Assembly: GCA_024196135.1 (NCBI GenBank) | Contig: JAMQCK010000457.1 | Span: forward strand, 1-22,361 | Reading direction: 5' to 3' | From: Pleurotus ostreatus/Saccharomyces cerevisiae fusant | Taxonomy: Eukaryota > Opisthokonta | Length of the DNA: 22,361 nucleotides | Shown here: positions 1 through 10,607 of the stretch, piece by piece | Layout: each line of letters opens with the position of its first letter | How positions within the stretch are numbered: position 1 is the first letter of the stretch | Program-made: the position numbers and the translations under genes | Notes under the pieces: generated by a model | Told to the model about the DNA's origin: nothing | Database searches by the model: none | The model's input: only the letters and a program-made list of their open reading frames with translations

Positions 1-57
1 CGATCGGCAGGAGGCCCTCGCTTGTTCCTTCCCACCTCCATCATCTCTGCACTGCAA

Positions 58-2615
58 ATGCAGCCGTCGTCGTCGCAGCCCGCGGCGGCGCAGGCCAACC
101 TCGCCGCCCCGGACGTACTCCAACCCTCGGCGTCCCAGGACACCTCCTTCACGCCACGCAAGGAGTTCATCCGCTCGCCCAAGCCCGTCCCCAACATCTT
201 CTCCCTTCTCGCTATCTCTGCTTCGAACTGCATCCGTCTCTACTCGTTTCCCCTCTCCTTCATCGTCGCCCTCCGCCGTCTCCTCGAGCAGCAGACCTCG
301 ATCATCGAGTACCGCGAGGATGTCCAGAACAGCATGTGCGAGTTCGTGCTCGAGGGAAAGCCCTGGGCCAATCCGAAGAGCGTCACCGCCGAGCGCCTGC
401 TCGTGCACATCCTCGCCGCCATCTACCAGCAAGGGTACACATTCCTCTCCGTGATCGACTACGGTCGGGAGACGGACGACAAGCTCGCGATGGCCTTCTC
501 GAAACCATCCCCCACCCCCGCGTCTCGAACCGACTCGCCCCGTCCATCGCAGGATGCCGCCGCCCCCAGCCTGTCCTCGCACAGCGCGCGCGAGCGCCGC
601 GTGCCGTTCGCGCTCTCCTTCGCGTCCGCGACATGCATGCGAGTCATCGCACCCCCGCTCCACTGCACGCCCGCCATCCTCCAGGCCGTGCGCGCCTCCT
701 GGCCTCGTGGCGTCGTGTCGGAGAAGAAGGTGTCCGATGACTGTTTTGAATTCAAGCTAAAGGGCTATCGATGTAGGATCGTCATCCCGCCTCGATGCGC
801 GCAAAGCTGACCGCCTATCACACAGGGTTCCAGGAGGACACATTCGCCACGGACTCGCTGCGGCATATTCTGTCGCTGTTGTCTGCGCTGGATGCGAATC
901 AGTTCACGCTCCTCGCCTCGCTCTCGCTTACGAACCGTTCGCGCGTCAAGGACCTGTGGGTCTTCACTGGTCCCCCGTCACCCTCAGCGGTCTACGAGTC
1001 CCCTAACACCTCGATTCTCGGCTCGAACTTGGACATGCGTCGTGCGCCAGATCAGTCGTACCAGCATTTGCCAATGCATCATCGCATGGCTACAGAGCCG
1101 ATGGTGGCGCCTCTGCCTCACCCCGCGCATCAGCGCGCGGCGACAGAATCGACACCGCGCCGTACGTTGTCCAAGAACCGCCGCCCCAACACGCCGCCTC
1201 GTAATGGGACGCCGCCTGGGCAGCAGCCTGAAACTTCGCCCAATACGTTACGCAAGCCTGCGCCTCGTGCACAGGTGCCCGTGTCTGTCGCCTCCATCAC
1301 AGACGTGGAGGATGAAGGTTTCCGCGCGCAGCTGCCCAGCACCGTACCCTCTGGTGTGGAGAACATGACTGGCGTGGGCGCAGGGCCCCCTCACTCCGGT
1401 GGCCCTCTACCTCCGCAGGTCGCGATGCCAATGCCGCCAGCGGAGCAGACGCCGGATGTGTTCTACGCGACGTCGCCTTTCACTACGGTTGCTCCGCCTC
1501 AGCCGTCGCCCGTCAGGAGCACACACGAGCAGCCTACTGCACCCAAGTCGCGCGTGCCCTCGGATGAGGTTCCCGTCCAGACCATCGAGGAACTTTCTGC
1601 CGGCTCGTTGACACCGCCCTATCAGCCGGGTAGTCAAGTTAACACGCCTGGAACGCAGGCGGGTACGCCGCCGCTTCTCCCCTCTGGCGTCTTCCGCGAC
1701 TCAGCCTTCTCGTCTAACACGGAAGAGAGCGCGGAGGTGCCAATCAAATGGACCGGTCGTGCTGCGCGCCTGCAGGAGGGCGAGCCGCGCCCTGGGATGG
1801 GTGAGCGCGTGCGCTCGGATCCCGACCCTCCTCTGCCGGGTGCGTGGCAGCCTACGCCTGCGGAGGAGAAGCCTGCAGAGCTTCGCCCGGACTCGGGCGT
1901 GGGACGGGAGGAGAGTCCGCCGCGGGAGGTGCAGGAGGTTTCTGGCCGAGTGCGATCGCCCGAGCTCACCGAGCCAGATGTTCTGCGGAAGAGTGAGGCG
2001 GGGCTCATTGAGCAGGCAAGTCGGAGACAGACGGGCCAAGCGGCAGAGATGGGGGTTTTGCGTTCGTCCCCGGAAGGATCGCCGAGCGCACCTAGCTCGC
2101 CGACGTCGGCAACTGCACGACCTGGCGGGCCGAAGACGAAGTCTGGGCACACGTCTGTGCGCGGATGGGTTCTTGTCAATGTCGAGCCCGTGTCGCCGAG
2201 GAGCGAAGCGGCCAAGGAGCTCGGTAAATCGGTCAACGGCAAGGAGAACGAGACCAGGTCTGAGAAGAAAGACGTCGGCAAGGAGAAGGACCCGCACAAG
2301 GAGAAGGGCAGCGTTGCCAGCCTGAAGAGCAAGGGTCGCGACGCCGACTCCGCGGCGAGCAGCACGCGCTCGTCGCCGACCTCCTCGAAGCACAAGCGCG
2401 AGGGCTCAGGCTCGGGCGCGCGTCGCTTCTTCTCCCTTACGCGGCGTGGGTCGAAGTCGGTGAGTCGTCGCCGCCAGTCGGCGCTCTTGCCGTTTTCCTC
2501 CCTGCTAACGCGAGGGTCGAAGAAACAGGAGGACGCGAGCAAGTCGAAGACGAGCTTCCGGAACCGGCTGAGGTCGGTCGGGACGGAGAAGGTGGACGAC
2601 CGGGATGGCGCATAA
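58..2615 (+). CDS. Uncharacterised protein with tandem duplicated N-terminal domain and disordered tail
   Basis: Two exons, 58-772 and 826-2615, joined by a 53-nt intron (GTAGGATC...CACAG). The junction codon becomes Trp and the frame is kept, giving 834 residues. I do not recognise the family. Residues ~58-150 and ~193-288 are two copies of one domain: both start at a Cys, have an E-F-x-L-x-G-x-x-W core 36-37 residues later, then R/S-L-x-x-H-I-L helices and end in an aromatic strand plus [KG]P. A Ser/Pro linker separates them. Residues ~289-834 are low-complexity, rich in Pro, Ser, Thr, Glu and Lys, and end in a strongly basic Arg/Ser/Lys region (about residue 770 on), which suggests a phospho-regulated or membrane/nucleic-acid-contacting tail; that is inference. 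The start is uncertain: the frame is open to the left edge, and the bases before codon 2 (pyrimidines then TGCAG) could be a splice acceptor, so an upstream exon is possible. Confidence 0.8.
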
Positions 2616-3279
2616 GTCGTCGTCGTGCGGTTGTTCACTGGACTCTCTTCTTCCTCCCTTAGGACACTTCTTGTTTCTGGGACTGTTCGTTGTTTCTTTT
2701 TCTGCGTCGCGTTTCCCCTTCGTCGTCCATGCTTGTCGTTTGGTCCTTGTTCATTACTGTACCCTAATCCCCTGTCACTTGCTTGTTCCCTACCCCTCTT
2801 GCTCATGCCTCACCTTTTTGCTGCTTCACATTTGTTTCATCATGCTGGTTCTTTTGTTACGGTTCCCCCTCGACTCACGACTTACTTGCTACCTGCCCTT
2901 ACCACCATCTACTGACGATCATCTCCTGCGCACGTTGCACACCTTAATCCACCTACTCATACTTACGGTACGTCTACTGTACAAAGCCTTTCCTTTGAGC
3001 TACCCTTGGTCCTATTTAATTACTGTAATTTTAGGTGTTGGCTATCTATCTACTAGAACAGTTGCTTGTTGGTAGATCCTCATGCATACTTTTGCGTTGG
3101 TGCTTGATGCCCATATACATTTGCGTTCTCGTTTGGGAGAATCCTTGTGGTCCTGTAGGAACGCTTGTCCCTTGATGGTTCTCTGGGTGTTTGACTTGGA
3201 GGAGGCAAGGTCGCTGGCGATGGACAACCAACTGTTGAATGTTTGGAGTTGGAGATGGCTGCAAAAAGGAACATAATAG
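2616..3279. other. Intergenic region, 3' flank of the first gene and of tRNA-Pro
   Basis: About 660 bases without a supportable gene. The first 400 bases are very T/C-rich on the + strand, as expected for the 3' UTR and polyadenylation region of the preceding gene, with TGTAC words near 2758 and 2980. Open frames here are short and of biased composition. Bases 3042-3280 have no recognisable coding pattern. Confidence 0.5.
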
Positions 3280-3284
3280 AAAAA
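3280..3284 (-). terminator. RNA polymerase III terminator of tRNA-Pro
   Basis: A run of five A on the + strand (five T on the transcribed minus strand) lies directly after the discriminator base of the tRNA, the usual Pol III stop signal. A second five-T run follows about 14 bases further on (3263-3267). Confidence 0.8.
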
Positions 3285-3369
3285 GGGCCTGACCGGGAAT
3301 TGAACCCGGGACCTCCTCGAAACGATGCTTACACCCTAACAAGGAATCATACTACTAGACCATCAGGCC
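3285..3369 (-). tRNA. tRNA-Pro(AGG) with a 13-nt intron
   Basis: On the minus strand the acceptor arms GGCCTGA (3369-3363) and TCAGGCC (3292-3286) pair perfectly. The T arm is CCGGG-TTCAATT-CCCGG and contains the B box. The anticodon loop is TTAGGG..T with anticodon AGG at 3337-3335. The anticodon stem CCTTG pairs with CGAGG only if 3321-3333 (13 nt) is removed; this lies at the canonical 37/38 position. Mature length is 72 nt before CCA addition. It decodes CCU/CCC/CCG-type proline codons after A34-to-inosine editing (CCU, CCC, CCA by inosine rules). Intron-containing tRNAs of this kind are common in basidiomycetes. Confidence 0.95.
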
Positions 3370-3603
3370 GTTGAAGTTGGGCTGCTTAATGCATACCACA
3401 ATCGCCAAGGGGCCTGAGCCCACCTTCATGGCCGGGCATCCACTGCTTTATACAACTAAGAGCATAGTAGATGGCGCACAATCGAGATTTAGTGCTGCTC
3501 TGGCTCATGTCGCACAGCTGTCTGCAAGCGGAGTGCCGGGCCGGCCTGCTAAAGAAGAATGTAGTCGCGTTCATCCCACGTCTTGACCAGACCCACGTTG
3601 AAC

Positions 3604-6600
3604 ATGGGTACAGACGAGGAGCACCGCGGGCTCCTACCTCTCTCTGGGACTTCAGAGAAGGTCTCGAAAGAGTCGTACCCTGAAATTTCATCTCGCCGAC
3701 ACGGTACGAGACCCCTCAAGTCACGGTTACGCTTCTGGCTTCCAGTTGTTCTTGCCACCGCTCTCTGCGCCGCTGTCTGGTGCTACAATCGATGCAACGT
3801 TCAGGACCATGTCTCTCACGGCTCCCAGCACTCTGCGGGTCCTGTAGAGCCCATCTTAAACGCTCAGTGGACCGATGAGGTCGCATACGACAATTACAGC
3901 CTGATCCTTCGCGGCCAGAGGATATTCTTGCAGTAAGCATTCTCTTTCCTCTTTTTATCACCTGTCTCTTGAATTCTATAGCTCCGGCGAGTTCCACCAA
4001 TGGCGCCTGCCAGTACCTGACCTCTGGCCCGACATCCTCGAGAAGGCGAAAGCGGCCGGTGAGCCCGTCGCTTCCCTCGCACGCTTCTTCGGCTCACCTA
4101 TTCTCAGGTCTGAATGCCGTGAGCATCTACACGCATATGGGACTGCAAAACCCTGCTCCCGGCGTCGTTGACTTCGATGGGTATCGCGCTCTGAAGCCGT
4201 TCTTCGAGGCCTGCAAGGCCGCTGGATTATGGGTCGTTATCCGGCCAGGTACGCTTGCCTGCTCGTGGATGTCGTAGCGATAGCGCTAATTTTTCGACTG
4301 CAAGGACCCGTACGTGTCATCTGCGACGGTGTGAAGAGGCCGCTGAAGCTCATATTGATTCATGCAGTACATCAATGCGGAGACAACTGCCGGTGGCATT
4401 GCCCACTGGGCTACGAGTGAAGTCGCTGGCAGACTGCGGACGAATGCGACCGACTGGCGTGCGGCGTACCAGGACTACATGCAGGGGATCATTGCCGAAA
4501 CTGCCCCGTACCAAATTACCGAGGGCGGCCCGGTTATCGCGATCCAGATAGGTAAGTTCGTGTGGGTCCTTCGTCGGGCATGCGCAACTGACAACTCGTA
4601 ATCTCAGACAACGAGTACGACCAGCACGTCCCAGAGCAAGCAGAGTACTTCCAAGATCTCATCGACCTGCTGCACGATTCGCCCATTGTCGTACCCATCA
4701 CGTATAACGACCCCAATCAGGGCGAGAACTTCATCAATGGGACGGTGAGTAGTTGTCCCAATTCTTACCTTGCACAATTTGCTAAGATGGGATAGGGTGC
4801 GGTGGACCTCTACGGATTGGACTCGTACCCGGCGCGCTTCGACTGCTCAAATCCAACTGTCTGGAACAACGTGACGACGAACTACCACTCGTACCACGAG
4901 CGGGTCAACCCATGGCAGCCGTTCTACTGTCCCGGTAAGAGCACAAATAGTGTATAGCTACAATGAGATATCTGACCATGCGCAGAGTTCCAGGGAGGCG
5001 CTTTTGATCCTTGGGGTCCCAATGCTCCCGGTAAACTGACACTTTTTGTACCCTACCACAAGCTCATCTTGACCGGACAGGCTACGAGAAGTGCCACCAA
5101 CTGACTGGACCCGACTTCCAATCGGTGTTCAACCTGAACCTCTGGGCTCAGAACTTCAAGCTGATCAACTACTACATGCTTTATGGGTAAGTGCAACCCC
5201 CTGTTCACTGTGATAGACATAACTCAAAGCTTAATCAAGTGGCACGTCTTGGGGTGCACTTCCCTTCGGCGCGGTGTACACGTCCTACGATTATGGCGCG
5301 CCGGTACGCTTTCACATATTTCTATCTCCTCTTCGCACCTTGACAGGAGCTCCAGATCGCCGAAAACCGCATGCTTACCCCAAAGTACGACGAGCTGAAG
5401 CGACAGGCGATGTTCCTTCGCAGCACGCCCGATTTCTATAAGACAGACTGGATTGCAGACTCCGGCACGGGGCTTGCGGTGACGTCCGACCCGGCGGTGT
5501 ATGCGACGTTGTTGGAGAATCCGGACAGCCATGCGAGGTACTATGTGCTAAGGCATAATGATTCGACGACGACGTGAGTTCATTGACGTTGTTTGCGAGT
5601 TTGAAAGAAGTTGGAAACTGACAATTCTCTCAGCGCCGTCACTGACTTCACACTCGCTATCCAGACCTCAGGCGGTCATTTGAAGCTCCCGCTGGTCGCC
5701 TCCGCCGTCACGCTCGGCGGCCGCCAGTCTAAGCTTGTCGTCACCGACTTCGCATTCGGCGACTCGAAGGTCCTGTACTCGACCGCGCAGGTCTTCTTCG
5801 CGGGCAAGATCGACGGGCGCGACGTCCTCTTCCTCCACGGCGACGCCGCGCAGGAGCACGAGCTCGCGCTTCAGCTCACCGGCACGCCGAATAAGGTGCG
5901 CGCGGAGGCGGACTCGCGTGTAATTAAGACTCCTCTGGCTTCGCTCGTCGACGTCGCTGAAGAGGATATGGACAACTTGGATCCAACGACATCCTCAACC
6001 ACCACCATCATCACCTTCCTCCGCGGCATCTCCGGCCTCATCACCGTCTACGACTCCGACACCCAGCTCGTCCTCTTCGCCGACTCCCCCACCGCAGCCA
6101 CCTTCTGGGCCCCCACGCTCGCCGGTCCCAAGGACGACCCCTTCCGGCACTTCTGGTCCCTCGGAACAAACGAGACTGTGCTCATTGGCGGGCCATATTT
6201 GGTTCGGGAGGCGACGTTGGAGAGGGGAACGCTGGCTCTGAGGGGCGATCTGAAGGAGAGCGCATTCTTGACGGTAGTTGGGCCGAAGGACGTGGTTGAG
6301 GTGACGTGGAATGGGGAGGTGGTGGAGAGTGTTGAGAGCGTCGTGGAAGAGGGCGGACTCTTCGTCGGACGCCTTGAGATGAATGTCCGAGCCAACGATA
6401 TCTCGGTCCCAAGCTTGGAGGGATGGAAGTATCAGGATAGCCTACCGGAGATCCAGAGCGTGTTCGACGATAGTGAATGGACGCTCGCGGATCACACGGA
6501 GACGAACATTCCGTTCAAGATGCGGTACGGCGATGGGAGGGTGCTTTATGGTTGTGATTATGGATTGTGAGTGTGATGGTTTCGAGTGTCAAGGCTGCGA

Positions 6601-7827
6601 CTGAGATCCCCAGCTGCGAGAACATCGTCCTCTGGAGGGGTCACTTCACGCCTGAGGACACGCATGACCTAAGCATGAACTTGACAATTAACGGCGGTGA
6701 AGGTGCGACGCAGTGGCTTGCAAACAGATTCGGGAGGCTGACCCAACTGCCAGCCTATGCGGCTTCGGTATGGCTGAACGATGTCTTCTTGAAGACATCG
6801 TATGGGAAGTGCGTGCAACTTTCAGTGCTGTAATGTGGCTTGCTGACAATCCGCAGCTCGTCTAACAACAATAATGTCGTCGATGAGACCGACCTGGTCT
6901 ACGAGCTCCCCGAAGACGTTCTTCGTGCAGGTGAAGACAACGTCATTACAGTCGTCCAAGATAACATGGGGCTTGACGAAACCGGCGAGAATCCGGAGAC
7001 GGGTGAAGGTACGCGCGTCGAGAATCCAGAAGAGCGAGAGTTGACGTGAATCCAGAGGATCCGAACCTTTCGAAGGGACCCCGTGGTATCAGAGGATTCA
7101 GCCTATCCTCTGGGAAATTCGGCGACTGGAAGGTCCAGGGCAAGGTCGGCGGGTATAACGAGTACGTGTAGTCTCCACTGATTTTCGTCGCCTGACCTTC
7201 TGTGCAGCTACCCGGACAAGGTTCGGGGGATCATGAACGAGGGAGGGCTTTACGGCGAGCGGGCAGGGTGGCACCTCCCTGGCTTCGACACGTCCAGCTG
7301 GACAGAGCGTGAGCTCTCCGCGGGCTTGCCGAACGACGTCGCAGGCGTTGGGTTCTTCGTGACCACCTTCGACCTCGACCTGCCCGAGGGTTACGACATC
7401 CCCCTATCCTTTGAGTTCGAGGAGCCTCTCGGCCTGCCATACCGCGCCTACCTCTTCGTGAATGGGTGGATGATGGGCAAGCGTGTTGGGAACCTCGGGT
7501 ACGTCCTATGTTCCGGCGCGTCGGCAGCTGTAGAGCAATTTTCTGACTGAGTGGGCCCCTTTCAGTCCGCAGGCCAAGTTCCCTGTGCACGAAGGGATCC
7601 TCGATTATCGTGGCTCGAAGTGGGTGATCGGGTCTTTGGTTCGTCGGACCTTCAGCTGATGGAACCTGTCTAGCACCGTGGCTGTGGCGCTCTGGGCGAT
7701 GGAAAATGAGACTGTGGGGCCGCAGTTGAACTTGGTCGTCGACGGGCACGTCGAGGGCGGCGTTGGGAAGGTGGCGACGAACAATCCAGCGTGGTCGCCG
7801 CAGGGAAGGGAGACGAGCGTGGCTTGA
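3604..7827 (+). CDS. GH35 beta-galactosidase, membrane-anchored, 18 exons
   Basis: Hydrolyses terminal beta-galactosyl residues of oligosaccharides and plant cell-wall galactans. Exons: 3604-3932, 3982-4058, 4108-4248, 4305-4309, 4368-4551, 4608-4744, 4796-4934, 4986-5030, 5081-5186, 5240-5303, 5356-5573, 5634-6566, 6614-6808, 6857-7008, 7056-7161, 7208-7498, 7566-7619, 7674-7827. They sum to 3330 nt, 1109 residues, near the ~1000 usual for fungal GH35. Catalytic-domain landmarks: [21 protein letters not shown] (residues 181-189), GGP...QIDNEY with predicted acid/base Glu248, and [12 protein letters not shown] with predicted nucleophile Glu338 (codon split by intron 7). Beta-sandwich domains follow to the end ([22 protein letters not shown] near the C-terminus). 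Instead of a cleavable signal peptide there are ~43 hydrophilic residues, then one hydrophobic segment (~44-61): a type II signal-anchor. An acidic dileucine, E-H-R-G-L-L, is at residues 6-11. Exon 4 is only 5 nt. Family assignment is secure; location is inferred. Confidence 0.93.
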
Positions 7828-8103
7828 GTTTCTCGAATGTACTCGCAAGCGATCGAAATTTGATGAAGTTCCCTTGTTCCGTTCGTCCATTGTTCCATTG
7901 TTCTACCGGCGGGATGCGCTGCGTCACTGCATCGCCTGCCTTGATGCGCTCGGATCTAGCACTTCTGAGCGCGAAGAAGAGGCCCAACATGAAATTTCGC
8001 GACTTGTCCTCAACTTAAATAGCATCCGCGCCTTGGCGGGAGCTCCAACCGCGAAGTTTTCCTGACCCTCATACCCCTCTGAGTCGCATACCGCGTCCAC
8101 TCC
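7828..8103. promoter_or_regulatory. Intergenic region between the beta-galactosidase and transporter genes
   Basis: 276 bases between the stop of the GH35 gene and the transporter start, which must hold the 3' end of the first and the promoter of the second. A TTAAATA box at about 8013 is the only TATA-like element seen, about 90 bases before the transporter ATG. No other motif can be supported. Confidence 0.35.
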
Positions 8104-10172
8104 ATGTCTCTGCCCTCGGCGACCTCGTTCGTACCGCCGGGTACCTCTGCGTCGAGCGGGACGAGCTTCAGAGACGCCATAGAATCTTGTGCGTAGTGGA
8201 CGGTGTTGAGGGCGTACCGCGCACTCATGCCCGCTCTCCAGATCGCCGCGCCCAGTACCTGAAGGCTGGCTCCAGCGTTGCGTCGGACTATGAGGATAGC
8301 GATGTCGATGAGGAAGAGGAGGACGAGGACGACCTCGAGACCCCTCGCCCGATTTCTCACCCGGACGAGGTCGTCGATCAATTTGACTGGGATGGCATCC
8401 AGAGGCGACCTACCCCACCTCCCCAGTTGACGGTGCCAGTCACCTATACGGACCCTGCGACGTCGCGCCAACATCCACCTCCGAACGTCTCGAATCAGGC
8501 TCGTGAAGTCACACCCCTGCTCAACAAGCCGAGCATCGCTTTCGACCAGCGTCAGCACCCGCGCCATGCGCCGATTCCCCCTCCTATTGATACCCAGCCC
8601 CACGTTCACCGTCCTGCGCACCATCCGAACCTCGAGCGCCGTACCTCTACCGCCTCGATGAAGTCTATGCGGCATGTCGGCCACAGCACGTTTGGGCAGA
8701 CCCTGTTCAACTCGATCGCCATCCTTCTCGGTATTGGCATGCTCTCTGAGCCTTTGGCCTTCCACTACGCAGGATGGATCGGTGGAACCATTCTGAATGT
8801 CATGTACGGCGCGATCACATGTTATACGTGAGTAGACGAGCCAACTTGTCTGAAGCGATCGCTAACCAGCCCACGCAGTGCGAAGATTCTTGGAAGGATC
8901 ATACTCGCTGACCCGCGGTTGCGCTCGTACTCAGACATTGGGCGCAAGGCCTTTGGTCCTAAAGCTACCCTGCTCATCAGCTTGCTGTTCTGCCTGGAAC
9001 TGTTCTCAGTCGCTGTGATCTTGGTTACCTTGTACGCCGATTCCTTGCACTCCATCATTCCAGAGATGTCGTCCAATGCATACAAGGTCTGGGGTTTGCT
9101 CATGTAAGTCGACTTCCCATCGTCTTGATTCCTTTGTACTGATGAATATGCAGCCTAATCCCAACCGTATTCCTCCCGCTCTCCCTCCTGTCCTACACTT
9201 CCATCCTCGGCATCCTCTCCACGGTCTTCCTTGTCATCGTCCTCTTTGTAGACGGTCTCACCAAGAAGGAAACCCCTGGCAGTCTCTGGGACCCCGCACA
9301 CACCGAGCTCGGCGTGGGCAATTTCCGTCAGCTTGGTGTCGCCTTTGGGCTGTTCATGGCTGGCTTCTCCGGCCATGCGGTCATCCCATCGCTCGTGCGC
9401 GACATGCAGGATCCGACGGAGTTCGAGAGCATGTTGAACTACGCGTTCGTGGTGGCGACGGCAATTTATACGATTATCGGGTACGCTGGGTATCTGATGT
9501 TCGGTGCGGACGTGAGCGAGGAGGTAAGCAACACTGTTCTGCGCTTTCTTTCGAAGGTGCTAAGTCTTGCTTCTTCAGATCTCCCTCGACCTCCTCCGCA
9601 CCCCCGGCTACCCTAAGCAGCTCAATCAAATCGCTCTCTGGTCCCTCGTCATCGCCCCCCTCTCCAAATTCGCCCTCACCACCCAGCCTCTCAACGCCAC
9701 CATCGAAATGCTCCTCGGCATCACCCCGCACATCGCCTCCCCCGAGACCGTCGCCAACAAGCCGCGCACCCTCGCCGGCGCCCTCCCGCGCACCAAGCAC
9801 CTCCGCGCCATGGACTTCCTCCGCGCCAAGCACCTCCTCTCGCGCCCCGCCGCGCGCCACTTCTACGCAATCGTGCAACGGGTGGTCGTCACCTGCCTCG
9901 CCGTGCTCGTCTCCGTCGTCGTGCCCGAGTTCAGCGCGATGATGGCGTTCTTGGGCGCGTTTAGTGCGTTCATGCTGTGTGTGATTGGGCCGGTGGCGGC
10001 GAAGATTGCGCTGACGAGGACGGGGAAGATGCCGCTGCCGGTGGCGCAGGGGAAGGGAGAGGGGAGGAACTGGTTGAGGGTCGAGGGCGCGATGGATGTG
10101 GGGTTGATTTTGATGGCGGTGGCGATGGCGAGTTGGGGGACGGCGGCGGCGTTTATGGAGAATAAGGCATGA
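8104..10172 (+). CDS. Vacuolar-type amino-acid transporter, AAAP/AVT family
   Basis: Multi-pass amino-acid/proton transporter of the AAAP (Aa_trans) family; fungal AVT proteins move neutral amino acids across the vacuolar membrane. Exons 8104-8188, 8242-8827, 8879-9103, 9154-9523, 9579-10172 sum to 1860 nt, 619 residues. The first ~175 residues are hydrophilic and predicted cytosolic, with a continuous Asp/Glu cluster (~residues 44-60), Pro/His-rich stretches and a T-P-L-L-N-K dileucine-like motif. The membrane domain starts near residue 180 with the family hallmark around GIGMLSEPLAFHYAGW, followed by about ten further hydrophobic segments. The conserved G-H-A-V-I-P-S-L-x-x-D-M segment of transmembrane ~6 is present (exon 4). 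The long acidic N-terminus is typical of AVT1-like proteins, so the vacuole is the likely site; substrate specificity cannot be read from the sequence. All introns are 50-55 nt. Confidence 0.92.
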
Positions 10173-10607
10173 GGGTGTTGTGGTTTGGATGATTTGTGTT
10201 TCTGGATACCCCACCAAAAGCCGCGCGCACTCACTCTCGCGCTGCGGCACTGGCGTGTATAGCGCCCCCCTCTTCACGATATAGTTCTTCATGATTCTCT
10301 GGCCAAGGTGGTCGACGATCTCTTGCCTACCCTTCTAACGACTCTTCGACGATACTTACGATAGTCAACGCGTGCATAGAAAGCATCACCTAGCATTAGT
10401 CCTTGTAGTGTATCTCTAGCATGAACGCTATGTACAACTTGTTGTTTACGATGTGCTGGGACTTCATGCGTGGAATTGCGCTGGCAGCGCATGGACGAAG
10501 AGGTCCGGCAGGACTAAGATGTCGCGTTTTCGAGGATAGTGCGCGTGAAGTTAAAGAGATGGAGTACAGATAGTACAACAGTGAAAGTACAACAGAGTAC
10601 AATCGCA
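10173..10607. other. Convergent 3' intergenic region between transporter and eIF3k
   Basis: 435 bases between two converging stop codons. It contains the 3' UTRs of both genes. Next to the eIF3k stop there is a cluster of AGTACA words (listed separately). No RNA gene or supportable coding frame is seen. Confidence 0.5.
10563..10602 (-). repeat. Four-fold TGTACT direct repeats in the eIF3k 3' UTR
   Basis: Read on the eIF3k transcript strand, TGTACT occurs four times within 40 nt starting 6 nt after the stop codon. On the + strand the copies are AGTACA at 10563, 10572, 10586 and 10596; two copies are embedded in an identical 10-mer, AGTACAACAG (10572-10581 and 10586-10595). UGUA words are the recognition element of CFIm25-type poly(A) factors in animals and the core of Puf sites, but the full Puf consensus is absent. 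Confidence 0.7.

Noticed and set aside
1634..2806. 390-codon open frame on the minus strand
   Set aside because: Antisense to the long disordered exon of the first gene. Its Arg/Ser/Pro-rich composition is what GC-rich coding DNA gives on the opposite strand; no domain is visible.
3046..3342. Minus-strand 98-codon frame with V-P-G-S-I-P-G
   Set aside because: Reads through the tRNA-Pro gene; a typical spurious tRNA-derived open frame.
9076..9942. 288-codon + strand frame within the transporter gene
   Set aside because: Out-of-frame reading of transporter exons 4-5 and their intron, with Pro/Ser runs; the correct frame joins cleanly across GT-AG sites.
9474..10292. 272-codon minus-strand frame rich in His, Arg, Glu and Gly
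   Set aside because: Antisense to the last transporter exon, which has clear transmembrane and family motifs in the + frame. Low-complexity shadow.
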